Positions 56,108 through 64,000 of a stretch of 64,000 bases of DNA are shown one piece after another. The notes beneath the pieces were generated by a model, which did not search any database, was not told the DNA's origin, and worked only from the letters and a program-made list of their open reading frames with translations. The DNA comes from Alphaproteobacteria bacterium. GTDB taxonomy: Bacteria > Pseudomonadota > Alphaproteobacteria > Acetobacterales > Acetobacteraceae. How positions within the stretch are numbered: the first letter of the stretch is position 1; every line of letters starts with the position of its first letter. Location: NCBI GenBank assembly GCA_020850755.1, contig JADZEB010000004.1:310001-374000 (forward strand), in the 5' to 3' direction. The position numbers were made by a program, and so were the translations under genes.

Positions 56108-57561
56108 GCCAGTCGCCCCGACGCCGGACGAGAAGCCGGACCCTCCGCAGCAACGCGCGCATCACGCTGGCCGGCCTGTCTGCCCTGCTGCTGCTCGGCG
56201 GCTGCGCGATCGGCCCGTTTGGATCGCGGCCCGCCACCCCGGCTCCGGCGCAGTTCGCTTCCGCCCCCGTGGACGCGGCATCGGGTGCGGCCGTGCAGTG
56301 GCCGGACACGGCCTGGTGGCAGGGATTCGCCTCGGCCGAGCTTGACGGGCTGATCGCCGCAGCGCGCGAGGCCAATCCGGACCTCGCGATCGCCGCCGCG
56401 CGCGTCGCGCAGGCCGACGCCGCGGCACGCATCGCCGGCGCCCCCCTCCTGCCCGCCCTATCGGCCGATGGCGGCGTGCGCCGGGCGCGCACCACCAGCG
56501 CCGCAGGCGGACGCGCACGCACGGCCAGCAGCTACGATGCGGGACTTGCCGCTTCCTGGGAGCTCGATCTCTGGGGCCGCAACCGTGCTGCGCTTGCCGC
56601 CGCGGAGGCCAACGCGCTCGCCTCGCGCTTCGACCGCGAGGCGGTGGCACTCACGGTCACGGCCTCCGTCGCAGGCACCTATTTCCAGCTCCTGTCGCTG
56701 CGCGAGCGGCTGGCGATCGCGCGCGCCAACCTCGCCAACGCCGAGCGCGTGCTGGCCGTGGTGCAGGCTCGCTTCGCCGCCGGCGCCGCCTCGGCTCTCG
56801 ATGTGGCGCAGCAGCGCACCCAGATCGCCAACCAGCGTGCCGCGATCCCGATCCTGGAGCAGCAGGAGCGGCAGGCGAGCAACGCCCTGGCGCTTCTGCT
56901 CGGCCGGTCGATGCAGGGCATCAGCATCGCCGCGCAGTCCCTGCGCGCAGTGCGGCCGGTGCCGGTGCTGGCCGGCCTGCCGAGCGAGCTGCTCAACCGC
57001 CGCCCCGACCTGCGCGCAGCCGAGGCCGACCTTGCCACGGCCGACGCCAATCTTGCCGCCGCCAGGGCGGCGCTGTTCCCGACCATCAGCCTGACGGCGC
57101 AGGGCGGCGTGCTCAGCAACACGCTCGGCACGCTGCTCAGCAGCGGCAATGTCATCTCGATCGGCGCCTCGATCCTCGCCTCGATCTTCGATGGCGGGGC
57201 GCGGCGCGGCCGCGTGGCGCTGAGCGAGGCGCAGCGCGTGGAGGTGGTCGCCGCCTATCGCAACGCCGTGCTGCGCGCCTTCGCCGATGTGGAGGATGCG
57301 CTGATCGCCACCGGTTCGCGCACGCAGCGCGAGACGCTGCTCGCCGCCGCACTGGCCGAGGCGCGGCAGGCATTTGCGCTGGCCAATGCGCAGTACCAGG
57401 CGGGCGCGGTGGCACTCGTGACCGTGCTCGAGGCGCAGCGCGCCCTGTTCAGCGCCGAGGACGCCTATGCCGCGGCCCGGCTGGAGCGGCTGGCGGCGCT
57501 GGTTGCCCTCTATCGCGCATTGGGCGGGGGATGGTCAGGCGGCGTCCTGCCGCCGCGCTGA
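56104..57561 (+). CDS. NodT family outer-membrane efflux lipoprotein
   Basis: A 485-residue outer-membrane factor of the OprM/NodT group, the exit duct for the MacAB pair. The lipoprotein signal [13 protein letters not shown] ends with lipidated Cys34. The two TolC-like repeats appear as [20 protein letters not shown] and the second-half [20 protein letters not shown]; both have the family sheet-helix pattern. It overlaps macB by ATGA, so translation is coupled. It converges with the M28-like gene 37 bp away. Confidence 0.93.
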   Translation: MSQSPRRRTRSRTLRSNARITLAGLSALLLLGGCAIGPFGSRPATPAPAQFASAPVDAASGAAVQWPDTAWWQGFASAELDGLIAAAREANPDLAIAAARVAQADAAARIAGAPLLPALSADGGVRRARTTSAAGGRARTASSYDAGLAASWELDLWGRNRAALAAAEANALASRFDREAVALTVTASVAGTYFQLLSLRERLAIARANLANAERVLAVVQARFAAGAASALDVAQQRTQIANQRAAIPILEQQERQASNALALLLGRSMQGISIAAQSLRAVRPVPVLAGLPSELLNRRPDLRAAEADLATADANLAAARAALFPTISLTAQGGVLSNTLGTLLSSGNVISIGASILASIFDGGARRGRVALSEAQRVEVVAAYRNAVLRAFADVEDALIATGSRTQRETLLAAALAEARQAFALANAQYQAGAVALVTVLEAQRALFSAEDAYAAARLERLAALVALYRALGGGWSGGVLPPR

Positions 57562-57598
57562 CCGATCCCCTCGCGCCCCATAACGCCCCGTCGCCCGC

Positions 57599-59308
57599 TC
57601 AGCCGAGGGCGGCGATCGCCTCGTCGAGCGCGGCATTGGCCTGGCGCAAGGCATGCACCGCCCGGTTGCGCGCGCGCCGCGCCGAGACCGTCAAGAGATG
57701 CGCCTCGTGGGTGCCGGCCGCGGCCGCGGCAAGCTGGCGCAGCGGCTGCAAGGATGGCAGCGCCGGCTGCGGCAGCGCCGGGTCGTGGGCGAAGCGGTCG
57801 CCGCGCGTATAGTCGAGCGGCACCAGCGCGCGCGAGGCGGCCATGAGAGAACGGTTGGCGCGTGCCGCTTGCGCATCGGAGACGCCCTTGCCCGCGCGCG
57901 CGGCCAGGGCCGAGGCCTTGCCGTGAAGCGCCTCGGCCGCGGCCAGCATGGCCGAGACGTCGAGCTTGTCGCCAAGGCCCTTGGCGATCTTGGCGAACTC
58001 GGCCTGGAGGTCGCGCGCATGCTCGGCATAGTCGAGCGGGACGACCGGCTCGGAAAGGAGCCGCCACAGCACATGGACGAAGATCTTCGTGTCGCGCACG
58101 AGGTTCTTCTCGTCGATCTTGTCGAGCGTGTCGTGCGGGGTGTGCCACCACCAGCCCAGGCTGTTGCGCATCTTGACCGGACCGGGCGGCTGCTCGCTGA
58201 CGCTGCCGAACATCGCCGGCAGGCCGATGCCACCGAAGGAATCGTCGCTCGACCGCGCCTTGCGCTTGCCGACATAGGTCACGCCGGTCTGGGTGCCGAT
58301 CGCATCCGCCGCGAGCGGGCGCAGCTCGGACATGGCGGCGGAATTGTGCAGTTCGGTCGCGCCCACACCACCGGTGGAATCGACGTTCACATGCACGACA
58401 CAGCGCTGTTCGAGATCGTTCCAGTATTCGTCGGCATACCAGGCCGAACCCGAGTAGCGGCCATGCGAGTGCCCCGACCAGAAGCAGAGGCGCAGGCCCC
58501 GCTTCCAGCGCGCGCGCTCCTTCGCGCAGAGGCGGGCGACCTCCATCATCGTCGCATTCGCCGCGCCATTGTCCATCACGCCGAGATACCAGGTATCGTG
58601 GTGGCCGGAATAGAGCACGAAGGGCGCGTCGGCGCCGGCACCCGGCGGATCGAGCTCGGCCACCAGGATCGGCGTCTTGCGCCAGCCGAGATCGACCTCG
58701 GCATGCAGCACGACCTTTGGCTTCTCGCCGCGCGCCAGGCGATCGCGCAGCGCGGCGCCATCGGCCTGCGAAACGGTGCAGACCACGGTCTTCGGCATCT
58801 CCTCGGCCGTCTCCACCCCCGGGCTGCCCCAGACCGGGGAGACGCACATCTCGTGCAGGTGCTCGTGCGGGCTGATATGGAGCTGGCCGGCAGCGCCGTG
58901 GCGCGAGGCGTTGCGCGTCGCCGCCGGGTTGGCAATGCCTTCGACCAGCACGATGCAGCCGCGTACATCCTTGCCGGCATAGTCGGCAGGCGTGCCCTCG
59001 CCGACATAGACCAGCGCGCCCGACACCCCGCCGGGCGGAGAGGCGACCGACAGCGAATGGGTGATGCTGTTGAGCGGCTTGCCGTCCACCTCGACCCGCG
59101 CCTTGCCGGGCAGGCCGATATAGGCATCGTGCATGAGAAGCATGGTGCGATAGCCATACTCGTCCATGCGGGCCTGGACATAGCGCAGGCTCTCGAGCTC
59201 GTCGCGGGTGCCGGAGAGCTTGGTCCAGCGGGCGAACTCGTTCAGATGGGCCATCATGCCGGGGCCGCTCACGGCCGCGGTAAGGGTGCTGATCATGGGA
59301 TCGGGCAC
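57599..59308 (-). CDS. M28-like zinc peptidase family protein with PA domain, divergent active site
   Basis: A 569-residue protein with a PA-type insertion (~90-200), a peptidase M28 core (~215-420) and a helical C-terminal dimerisation-like domain (~420-569). Metal-site positions His236/237-Asp238 (YSGHHDTW), Asp246 (GVMDNGAAN), Asp310 (NVDSTGG) and His389 (WWHTPHDTLDKID) agree with M28. The usual Glu-Glu base/ligand pair (FGAEE) is replaced by FWSGHSHGRYSGSAWY. No signal sequence is visible. Thus either another residue supplies the base or it is not a classical aminopeptidase. Start at ATG 59308; it is monocistronic. Confidence 0.83.
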   Translation of the reverse strand: MPDPMISTLTAAVSGPGMMAHLNEFARWTKLSGTRDELESLRYVQARMDEYGYRTMLLMHDAYIGLPGKARVEVDGKPLNSITHSLSVASPPGGVSGALVYVGEGTPADYAGKDVRGCIVLVEGIANPAATRNASRHGAAGQLHISPHEHLHEMCVSPVWGSPGVETAEEMPKTVVCTVSQADGAALRDRLARGEKPKVVLHAEVDLGWRKTPILVAELDPPGAGADAPFVLYSGHHDTWYLGVMDNGAANATMMEVARLCAKERARWKRGLRLCFWSGHSHGRYSGSAWYADEYWNDLEQRCVVHVNVDSTGGVGATELHNSAAMSELRPLAADAIGTQTGVTYVGKRKARSSDDSFGGIGLPAMFGSVSEQPPGPVKMRNSLGWWWHTPHDTLDKIDEKNLVRDTKIFVHVLWRLLSEPVVPLDYAEHARDLQAEFAKIAKGLGDKLDVSAMLAAAEALHGKASALAARAGKGVSDAQAARANRSLMAASRALVPLDYTRGDRFAHDPALPQPALPSLQPLRQLAAAAAGTHEAHLLTVSARRARNRAVHALRQANAALDEAIAALG

Positions 59309-59468
59309 GGGCGTTCTCCTCGCTGGGCTGGGACGCGGCGCCTATGCCGCCCGGCGCGGCCGCTCCGCCGGCCCATCTTGGGGCGACCGGGCGCACACGG
59401 CAAGCCGGCTCCGGGAGGGGGCGCGCGCGGCAGCGGCAATCCGCCGGGACCGCCCCTGCCGGTTCAGA

Positions 59469-60812
59469 TCATGCCGCCCGGGCGGTGGCGAGGAACCTGT
59501 CCACCTGACCGCGAAGGGCGACCGTCTGCCGGGAGAGGTCGTCCGCCGAGGCAAGCACGGCTCCGGCCGTGACGCGGCTTTCCTCGGCCGCCGTGGCGAC
59601 GCCTGCGACGATGCCACCCACCTCCTCGGTGCCGCGCGCCGCTTCCTGCACGTTGCGCGCGATCTCCTTCGTCGCCGCGCCCTGCTGCTCGACCGCTGCG
59701 GCGATGGCGGTGGAGATCTGGTGGATCTCGGCGATGATCCGCCCGATCCCGGCGATGGCACTCACCGAGGACACGGTGGCCGCCTGCATCGCATTGATCT
59801 GCGAGGCGATCTCGTCGGTGGCCTTGGCGGTCTGGGTGGCGAGGTTCTTGACCTCCGAGGCCACCACGGCGAAGCCCTTGCCGGCTTCGCCCGCGCGTGC
59901 CGCCTCGATCGTGGCGTTGAGAGCCAGCAGGTTGGTCTGCCCGGCGATGTCGTTGATCAGCCGCACCACATCGCCGATCTTCTGGGCGGCGGCGGCCAGC
60001 CCCTCGACCTTGGCATTCGTGCCTTCGGCCTCGCTCACGGCCTGGGTGGCGATGCCCGCCGACTGCGCCACCTGGCGGCTGATCTCGTTGATCGAGGCGG
60101 CGAGCTGTTCGGCCGCCGTCGCGACCGACTGCACATTGGCCGAGGCCTGCTGCACTGCGGCCGCCATCGTGCCGGCGCGCCGGCCCGTCTCCTCGGCCGC
60201 GCCGCTCATGGATGCGGCCGAGCCGCGCAGCGCCCCCGATGAATCGGTGACCGCGCCGATGACGCCCGCCGCGGCCGTTTCGAAGCTCGAGATCGCACCT
60301 TCGAGCTTCTGCTCACGGTCACGACGGGTCGCAAGCAGCGCCTCCTGGTAGGTCGAAAGCGCAAGCTCCATGTCCATCATGACGGCGACATTGACCGCCT
60401 GCACCACCTCGCGCAGCCGCCGCGGCGACAGCCGGTGCGCGGCGATGGCGATGGCGACCAGCTCGTTCAGGAAGTACAGGTAGCCGCCGATATACCAGCG
60501 CGGCTCCAGCCCGATGCGGTTGTGCACCTGCCCGATCGTGCGCACGCTGTTCATATAGCCGGCATCAAACCGGCCGTCGAACAGCCGCTTCCAGTGGATC
60601 CCCTGCATCGACTTCAGGCGCGGCACCCGGCCCCCGACCAGCGCCGCAAGCTGCGGGACAGCGGTGACATGGTCGTAGAAGCCGTCGAGGATCACCGGCA
60701 GCTTCGGCTCCACCTTGGTCCAGAAGCCGCGCAGGGTGGCACCCGTTGCCTCGTCCACGCGCATAAAGCGCAGGCGCAGGTCGCGGTCGGCGGCGGCGAT
60801 GTCGGCACTCAT
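59469..60812 (-). CDS. Protoglobin-coupled methyl-accepting chemotaxis protein
   Basis: A 447-residue soluble chemotaxis transducer. N-terminal globin-coupled-sensor domain (residues ~1-165): conserved [20 protein letters not shown] and [18 protein letters not shown], with His97 the candidate proximal heme ligand. Then a coiled coil leads to the MCP signalling domain with hairpin tip [20 protein letters not shown]. There are no membrane helices. Family members sense oxygen for aerotaxis or gene control via CheA. ATG 60812 lies 8 nt after AAGGAC; an upstream extension of the frame is not supported. It is divergent from the cold-shock gene, with a 487-bp gap. Confidence 0.92.
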   Translation of the reverse strand: MSADIAAADRDLRLRFMRVDEATGATLRGFWTKVEPKLPVILDGFYDHVTAVPQLAALVGGRVPRLKSMQGIHWKRLFDGRFDAGYMNSVRTIGQVHNRIGLEPRWYIGGYLYFLNELVAIAIAAHRLSPRRLREVVQAVNVAVMMDMELALSTYQEALLATRRDREQKLEGAISSFETAAAGVIGAVTDSSGALRGSAASMSGAAEETGRRAGTMAAAVQQASANVQSVATAAEQLAASINEISRQVAQSAGIATQAVSEAEGTNAKVEGLAAAAQKIGDVVRLINDIAGQTNLLALNATIEAARAGEAGKGFAVVASEVKNLATQTAKATDEIASQINAMQAATVSSVSAIAGIGRIIAEIHQISTAIAAAVEQQGAATKEIARNVQEAARGTEEVGGIVAGVATAAEESRVTAGAVLASADDLSRQTVALRGQVDRFLATARAA

Positions 60813-61299
60813 GTCGGCGTCCTTGGACAAGGGGATTCGGGCGATGCCAGCGACACAATGAAAGGCCGCCCTTAATGTCCGATTAGCGCGCACATGCCGC
60901 CTGCGCGCCGCCGGGGCGCGGGCCGCCACGCCTTCCCGGGGCGCCCTTGCCGGCGCGCGCCCGCCGGCGCGGAAGCGGGGCCTTGTGATCGTGGCCCTTG
61001 GCGTGGCTCGGTTTTCGGGCCAGGATGCGGTATCCGAACGCAGGCTGAGGCATGGCCTGAACGTTCCTGGCGGCCACCGCCTGCGGTTGCCCGGTGCCAA
61101 GGCCGTAAAGCCGTGCTAGAAATGTCTGTTTTCGAGCGGGAGAGGCCAGCGGCCAAGGCCCAAACGCCGGCTCGGATCGGGACCAAAAAGGTGGGCGCAA
61201 CGGCCGGCGCAGCGCCAAAGAGCAGTCCGACCATGACCCGCAAGGCGCGGGGCATAGGGGATTGCGGCTTTGCACTATGGACGAGGACGATTGGGTTCG
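60813..61299. other. 487-bp intergenic region, no well-supported gene
   Basis: This is the longest non-coding interval in the window, between the divergent transducer and cold-shock genes. It is very G+C-rich at the transducer end and holds only one doubtful small reading frame (listed separately). A long leader for the cold-shock mRNA is plausible, since such genes often carry structured 5' untranslated regions. No FixK box, riboswitch or terminator was recognised in it. Confidence 0.6.
60883..61053 (-). CDS. Possible small basic protein, doubtful
   Basis: A 56-residue reading frame beginning [20 protein letters not shown], followed by an Arg/Lys/Gly/Pro-rich tail that would be strongly basic. 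AGGAA lies about 11 nt before the ATG. The composition is also what a random GC-rich frame would give, and no family is recognised. It sits inside the divergent gap between the chemotaxis and cold-shock genes. Confidence 0.25.
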   Translation of the reverse strand: MPQPAFGYRILARKPSHAKGHDHKAPLPRRRARAGKGAPGRRGGPRPGGAQAACAR

Positions 61300-62010
61300 A
61301 TGAAACGGGAACGGGATCGCGACTTTCGCGGAAACAAGCGCCGCGGCTTCGACGACGACATGTTCAGCCCCCACGATATGCGCGGAGAGCGTCCGCGGCG
61401 CCCCTTCTCGGGACCGCCGGGCGGCGACATGCCGATGCCAAGCGGCCCGCCGCAGGACGCCACTGTGAAGTGGTTCAACGGCGAGAAGGGGTTCGGCTTC
61501 GTCGAGCTGTCCGACGGCACGGGTGATGCGTTCATGCATGTCCGCGTGCTGCAGACAGCCGGCCGCGACGGCATCAATCCGGGCGCCAAGCTGCGGGTCA
61601 CGGTTGGCCAGGGCCAGAAGGGCCGCCAGGTCACCTCGATCGCCGAGGTGCTGGACGAGGGCGACCCCAATGCCGCGCCGCCGCGCCGCATGGACCGCCC
61701 CGGCGGATTCGACCGCCCCGGCGGATTCGACCGCGGCGGCGGCTTCGACCGCGGCGGCCCGCGCCCATCCATGCGCGAGCGGCCGGACCCCTCCACTGCA
61801 ACCGAACTGTCGGGCGCGGTGAAGTGGTTCAACGCCAGCAAGGGCTTCGGCTTCGTCGTTGGCGATGATGGCGGCAAGGATGTGTTCGTGCACGTTTCCG
61901 TGCTCGAGCGCGCCGGCCTGACCGGCCTCGCCGATGGCCAGCGCGTGCAGATGCGCGTGGTGCAGACGCAGAAGGGCCGCGAGGCCCTGTCGATCTCGCT
62001 CGCCGACTGA
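61300..62010 (+). CDS. Cold-shock protein with two cold-shock domains
   Basis: A 236-residue nucleic-acid chaperone. A basic N-terminal lead (RERDRDFRGNKRRGFDDD) precedes cold-shock domain 1 (~54-117, ATVKWFNGEKGFGFVEL with RNP-like GFGFV). A linker has three GGFDR repeats (~134-151), and cold-shock domain 2 covers ~171-235 (GAVKWFNASKGFGFVVGDD). Two-domain versions are typical of alphaproteobacteria. ATG 61300 begins the family-like MKRERD lead; the frame extends 30 bp upstream to a TTG without a better ribosome site. Likely binds RNA or single-stranded DNA at low temperature or in stationary phase. Confidence 0.92.
   Translation: MKRERDRDFRGNKRRGFDDDMFSPHDMRGERPRRPFSGPPGGDMPMPSGPPQDATVKWFNGEKGFGFVELSDGTGDAFMHVRVLQTAGRDGINPGAKLRVTVGQGQKGRQVTSIAEVLDEGDPNAAPPRRMDRPGGFDRPGGFDRGGGFDRGGPRPSMRERPDPSTATELSGAVKWFNASKGFGFVVGDDGGKDVFVHVSVLERAGLTGLADGQRVQMRVVQTQKGREALSISLAD
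61693..61758. repeat. 18-bp tandem repeats in the cold-shock protein linker
   Basis: The unit GACCGCCCCGGCGGATTC at 61693-61710 is repeated exactly at 61711-61728, with a diverged third copy at 61729-61746 and a partial fourth. Each encodes DRPGGF or DRGGGF, giving an RGG-like flexible linker between the two cold-shock domains. Confidence 0.85.
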
Positions 62011-62018
62011 GGCACCGT

Positions 62019-62040
62019 GGGAGGGGCCTCGGCCCCTCCC
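62019..62040 (+). terminator. Strong hairpin downstream of the cold-shock gene
   Basis: GGGAGGGGCC (62019-62028) is perfectly complementary to GGCCCCTCCC (62031-62040) with a 2-nt TC centre, giving effectively a 9-bp stem and 4-nt loop. It starts 9 nt after the stop codon. The following CGCGCCTTTCC is only weakly U-rich, so efficiency is uncertain. A second hairpin (CCCGCCCC at 62070-62077 with GGGGCGGG at 62085-62092) follows. Confidence 0.6.
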
Positions 62041-62256
62041 GCGCGCCTTTCCGCAAGCGGCGCGTCAGTCCCGCCCCCTCCTCCGGGGCGGGTGACGTGG
62101 TGTCCCCTGCTCCCCTAGATCAGGCGCCATAGCGCGCGCCGGACCGCCCGGCGCGGCCGGGTGCTGTTTGCGATCGTGCTCCGGCTAGCCACGGTGGGGT
62201 GCGAGGGCTAGCCTCGGGGCCGGCCCGCCAGCGACCCGGCCATCCGGAGACACCCC

Positions 62257-63102
62257 ATGCAGGAACTCCTCGCCCGCCTGAATGCGATCTGTGACGCGCA
62301 GCCCTTCGTCACCACCTTCTTCGTCAGGAACATGCGCACTGGCGAGACTGTGGATCGCGACGGCCACCGCCCGATGCCATCGGCCAGCACGCGCAAGATC
62401 TCGATCATGATGGCGGCGCTGAAGGCGGTGCATGAAGGACGTCTCAAGCTCGATGAGCCGATCACGATCGAGGACCGGCTGAAGAAGGACGTGGCCTCCG
62501 GCACCTACCGCTACATGACATCGGGCTATGCGATCCCGCTGCGCGATGCGCTGGTCAACATGATCATCACCAGCGACAATGTCTGCACCCAGATGGTGCT
62601 GGAGCGCCTCACGCTCGCGGAAATGACCGCATTCTGCGGGGCGGTGGGGATGGTCAACACGGTGCATCGCCACCTGATCCCGCCGCTCGGGCTGGCCTAC
62701 GACCACCCGCTCGACATGGTGACCACCACCACCCCGGCCGACCAGGCCCACCTGCTGGAGCTGACCTGGCGCGGATCGGACGGGGACGGCGCGGCGACAG
62801 CCAGTCTCGGCTGCAGCCAGGCGCTGTGCAAGCTCGGGCTCGACATACTGAGCTGGCAGCTCCTGTGCACCATGATCCACTCGCTCCTGCCGTTCGGCAC
62901 CAAGATCGCGAGCAAGGGCGGGCGCGGCCGGCGCGGGCGGATGGACGCCGGCATGGTGTTCCGCGACGGCAAGCCGCTGTTCATCCTCGGCGCCTATACC
63001 GACCAGGTGCCGGAGACGATGCCGAACGGCCTGCCCGGCTATTCAGCCGCCTTCGCCACCATCGGCCAGCTCGCCCGCGCCTGCTGGGACGGGATCAAGT
63101 AG
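62257..63102 (+). CDS. Serine hydrolase of the penicillin-binding/class A beta-lactamase fold
   Basis: A 281-residue protein with the fold's three motifs: Ser44-Thr-Arg-Lys47 (SxxK), Ser106-Asp107-Asn108 (SDN) and Lys220-Gly-Gly in place of KTG. The class A omega-loop ExxLN is not visible; the corresponding region reads HLIPPLGLAYDHP, so beta-lactam hydrolysis is doubtful. No signal peptide, so it is likely cytoplasmic, unlike true beta-lactamases. An esterase or amide hydrolase role is possible. It follows the cold-shock gene by 246 bp, which includes two hairpins and a duplicated GGCTAGCC (62183-62190, 62206-62213). Confidence 0.85.
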   Translation: MQELLARLNAICDAQPFVTTFFVRNMRTGETVDRDGHRPMPSASTRKISIMMAALKAVHEGRLKLDEPITIEDRLKKDVASGTYRYMTSGYAIPLRDALVNMIITSDNVCTQMVLERLTLAEMTAFCGAVGMVNTVHRHLIPPLGLAYDHPLDMVTTTTPADQAHLLELTWRGSDGDGAATASLGCSQALCKLGLDILSWQLLCTMIHSLLPFGTKIASKGGRGRRGRMDAGMVFRDGKPLFILGAYTDQVPETMPNGLPGYSAAFATIGQLARACWDGIK

Positions 63103-63138
63103 CGCCGACACGGCCGGCACGCGCGGCCGCCGCCGCGC

Positions 63139-64000
63139 CTACTCCAGCAGATAGGGCGCGTTGCAGCGCGTGCAGATCTCGCGGATCAGCCTGTGCAACG
63201 AGGCCGGGATCGGGATGCCCTCGCGCAGCCGCTTCTCGCGCTCGGCTGCCTCCGGGTCGCCGGCAACCAGCACCGGCTCGGCCGGATCGGCGGGCGGGGT
63301 CGCGTGCAGCGTGTCGATGACAGTATCGAGGTCCGCCTCGAACGCGCCCGCATCGCGGAAGAAGCCCGGATCGATCGCCATGAAGAAATGGCCGAGATTG
63401 TCGGGCTCGTCCTTCTTCTGCGTCTTGTTGCGCTCGGGCGAGAAGGAGGCGCCGGTCAGCGCCCCGCCGAGGATGTGCGCCATCACCGCGAGGCCATAGC
63501 CCTTGTGGCTGGCCATCTCCGCCGTGCCGCCGATCGGCGTGATGCCGCCGCCGCCCTTCGGGCCCATCGCCTCGCGCGCCGCATGGGGGTCGGTGATGGG
63601 CTGGCCCTTCCTGTCCACCACCCAGCCCACGGGCAAAGGCTTGTCCTTGAGCGCGTAGACCTTGACCTTGTTGCCGGCGACCGTGGTGGTGGCCATGTCG
63701 AGCACGAACGGCCGGTTGCGCGCGGCCGGGGCAGCAAAGGCGATCGGGTTGGTGCCGAGCACGGGGGCGGCGCCGCGCGTCGGCACCATCAATACTCCCT
63801 GGGTCGCGCTTGTCACCATTCCGATCGCGCCGCGGCTGGCGGCGATGCGCGCATAGACGCCGGCGGCACCGAAATGGTGCGAGTTGCGCACCCCGACCAC
63901 GCCCACGCCCATGGCCTTCGCCTTGTCCACGGCGAGGTTCATCGCCATGCTCGCGACCGGGTGGCCAAGCCCCGCATCGCCGTCGAGCAGCGCCGTGGGG
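63139..64000 (-). CDS. Ldh family (malate/lactate dehydrogenase-like) oxidoreductase, partial
   Basis: The C-terminal 287 residues of an Ldh_2-type dehydrogenase; the N-terminus lies beyond the right window edge. The visible start PTALLDGDAGLGHPVASMAM is the family strand preceding the cofactor site. RNSHHFGAAGVYARIA is the catalytic His region, GTNPIAFAAPA the nucleotide-binding stretch, and SHKGYGLAVMAHILGGALTG the Lys-Gly-containing segment. An ATG at 63948 lies inside the fold and is not the start. It is distinct from, and only moderately similar to, the Ldh gene at 21,523-22,539. It is convergent with the serine hydrolase gene. Confidence 0.9.
   Translation of the reverse strand, partial: PTALLDGDAGLGHPVASMAMNLAVDKAKAMGVGVVGVRNSHHFGAAGVYARIAASRGAIGMVTSATQGVLMVPTRGAAPVLGTNPIAFAAPAARNRPFVLDMATTTVAGNKVKVYALKDKPLPVGWVVDRKGQPITDPHAAREAMGPKGGGGITPIGGTAEMASHKGYGLAVMAHILGGALTGASFSPERNKTQKKDEPDNLGHFFMAIDPGFFRDAGAFEADLDTVIDTLHATPPADPAEPVLVAGDPEAAEREKRLREGIPIPASLHRLIREICTRCNAPYLLE

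Overview
The window reads as one contiguous, coding-dense stretch of a bacterial chromosome, by eye about two-thirds G+C. The gene families fit an alphaproteobacterium, most likely Rhodospirillales or Acetobacteraceae-like: an HU protein of alphaproteobacterial type, a cold-shock protein with two cold-shock domains, a protoglobin-coupled chemotaxis transducer, a FixK/FnrL-type palindrome and several tripartite tricarboxylate transporter (TTT) proteins. This assignment is inference from family content. No rRNA, tRNA, CRISPR array, insertion sequence or phage gene was recognised.

Layout. Positions 1-4,356 (minus) hold a hydantoinase/oxoprolinase operon, hyuB-hyuA-TctC (the last cut by the window edge). 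An HU gene and a GMC oxidoreductase follow. Positions 6,833-10,295 (minus) are a tight operon: RraA-type aldolase, LeuC-like and LeuD-like hydro-lyase subunits, and a sugar-nucleotide-type epimerase/dehydrogenase. Positions 10,448-18,400 (plus) are a six-gene operon: a second HyuA/HyuB pair followed by a complete polyamine-type ABC importer, with a perfect 15-bp hairpin between the binding-protein and ATPase genes. Positions 18,413-29,782 hold catabolic enzymes for amides, amino acids and acids: gamma-glutamyltransferase, an N-carbamoyl amidohydrolase, Ldh-type dehydrogenase, PhzF, a DadA-like oxidase, a DMT exporter, SDR, FAH hydrolase, a TTT binding protein and acyl-CoA dehydrogenase.

Positions 29,822-32,530 hold envelope glycosylation-type genes (a polytopic unknown, GtrA, GT2). 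Semialdehyde dehydrogenase and an MFS transporter follow. Positions 35,587-44,540 look like a stress/low-oxygen group: a FixK/FNR palindrome before a Lon-like protease coupled to a UspA-like protein, then an SbmA/YddA-like ABC protein, a cation P-type ATPase and an APC permease. Positions 44,569-52,443 (plus) are a co-directional run: a cyclic-2,3-DPG-synthetase-like GTPase, a ThDP enzyme, a complete TctC-TctB-TctA transporter and a divergent gamma-glutamyltransferase-like enzyme. Positions 52,680-57,561 encode a full MacA-MacB-NodT efflux system. The right end holds an M28-like peptidase without the usual Glu pair, the protoglobin transducer, the double cold-shock protein, a penicillin-binding-fold serine hydrolase and an Ldh-family dehydrogenase cut by the window edge.

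Taken together, the window suggests a nutritionally versatile soil or water heterotroph. It imports organic acids, polyamine-like amides and cyclic amides and opens, deamidates and oxidises them. Substrates are mostly not assignable from sequence alone. Many start codons were chosen from Shine-Dalgarno placement and family length, as noted in each entry.
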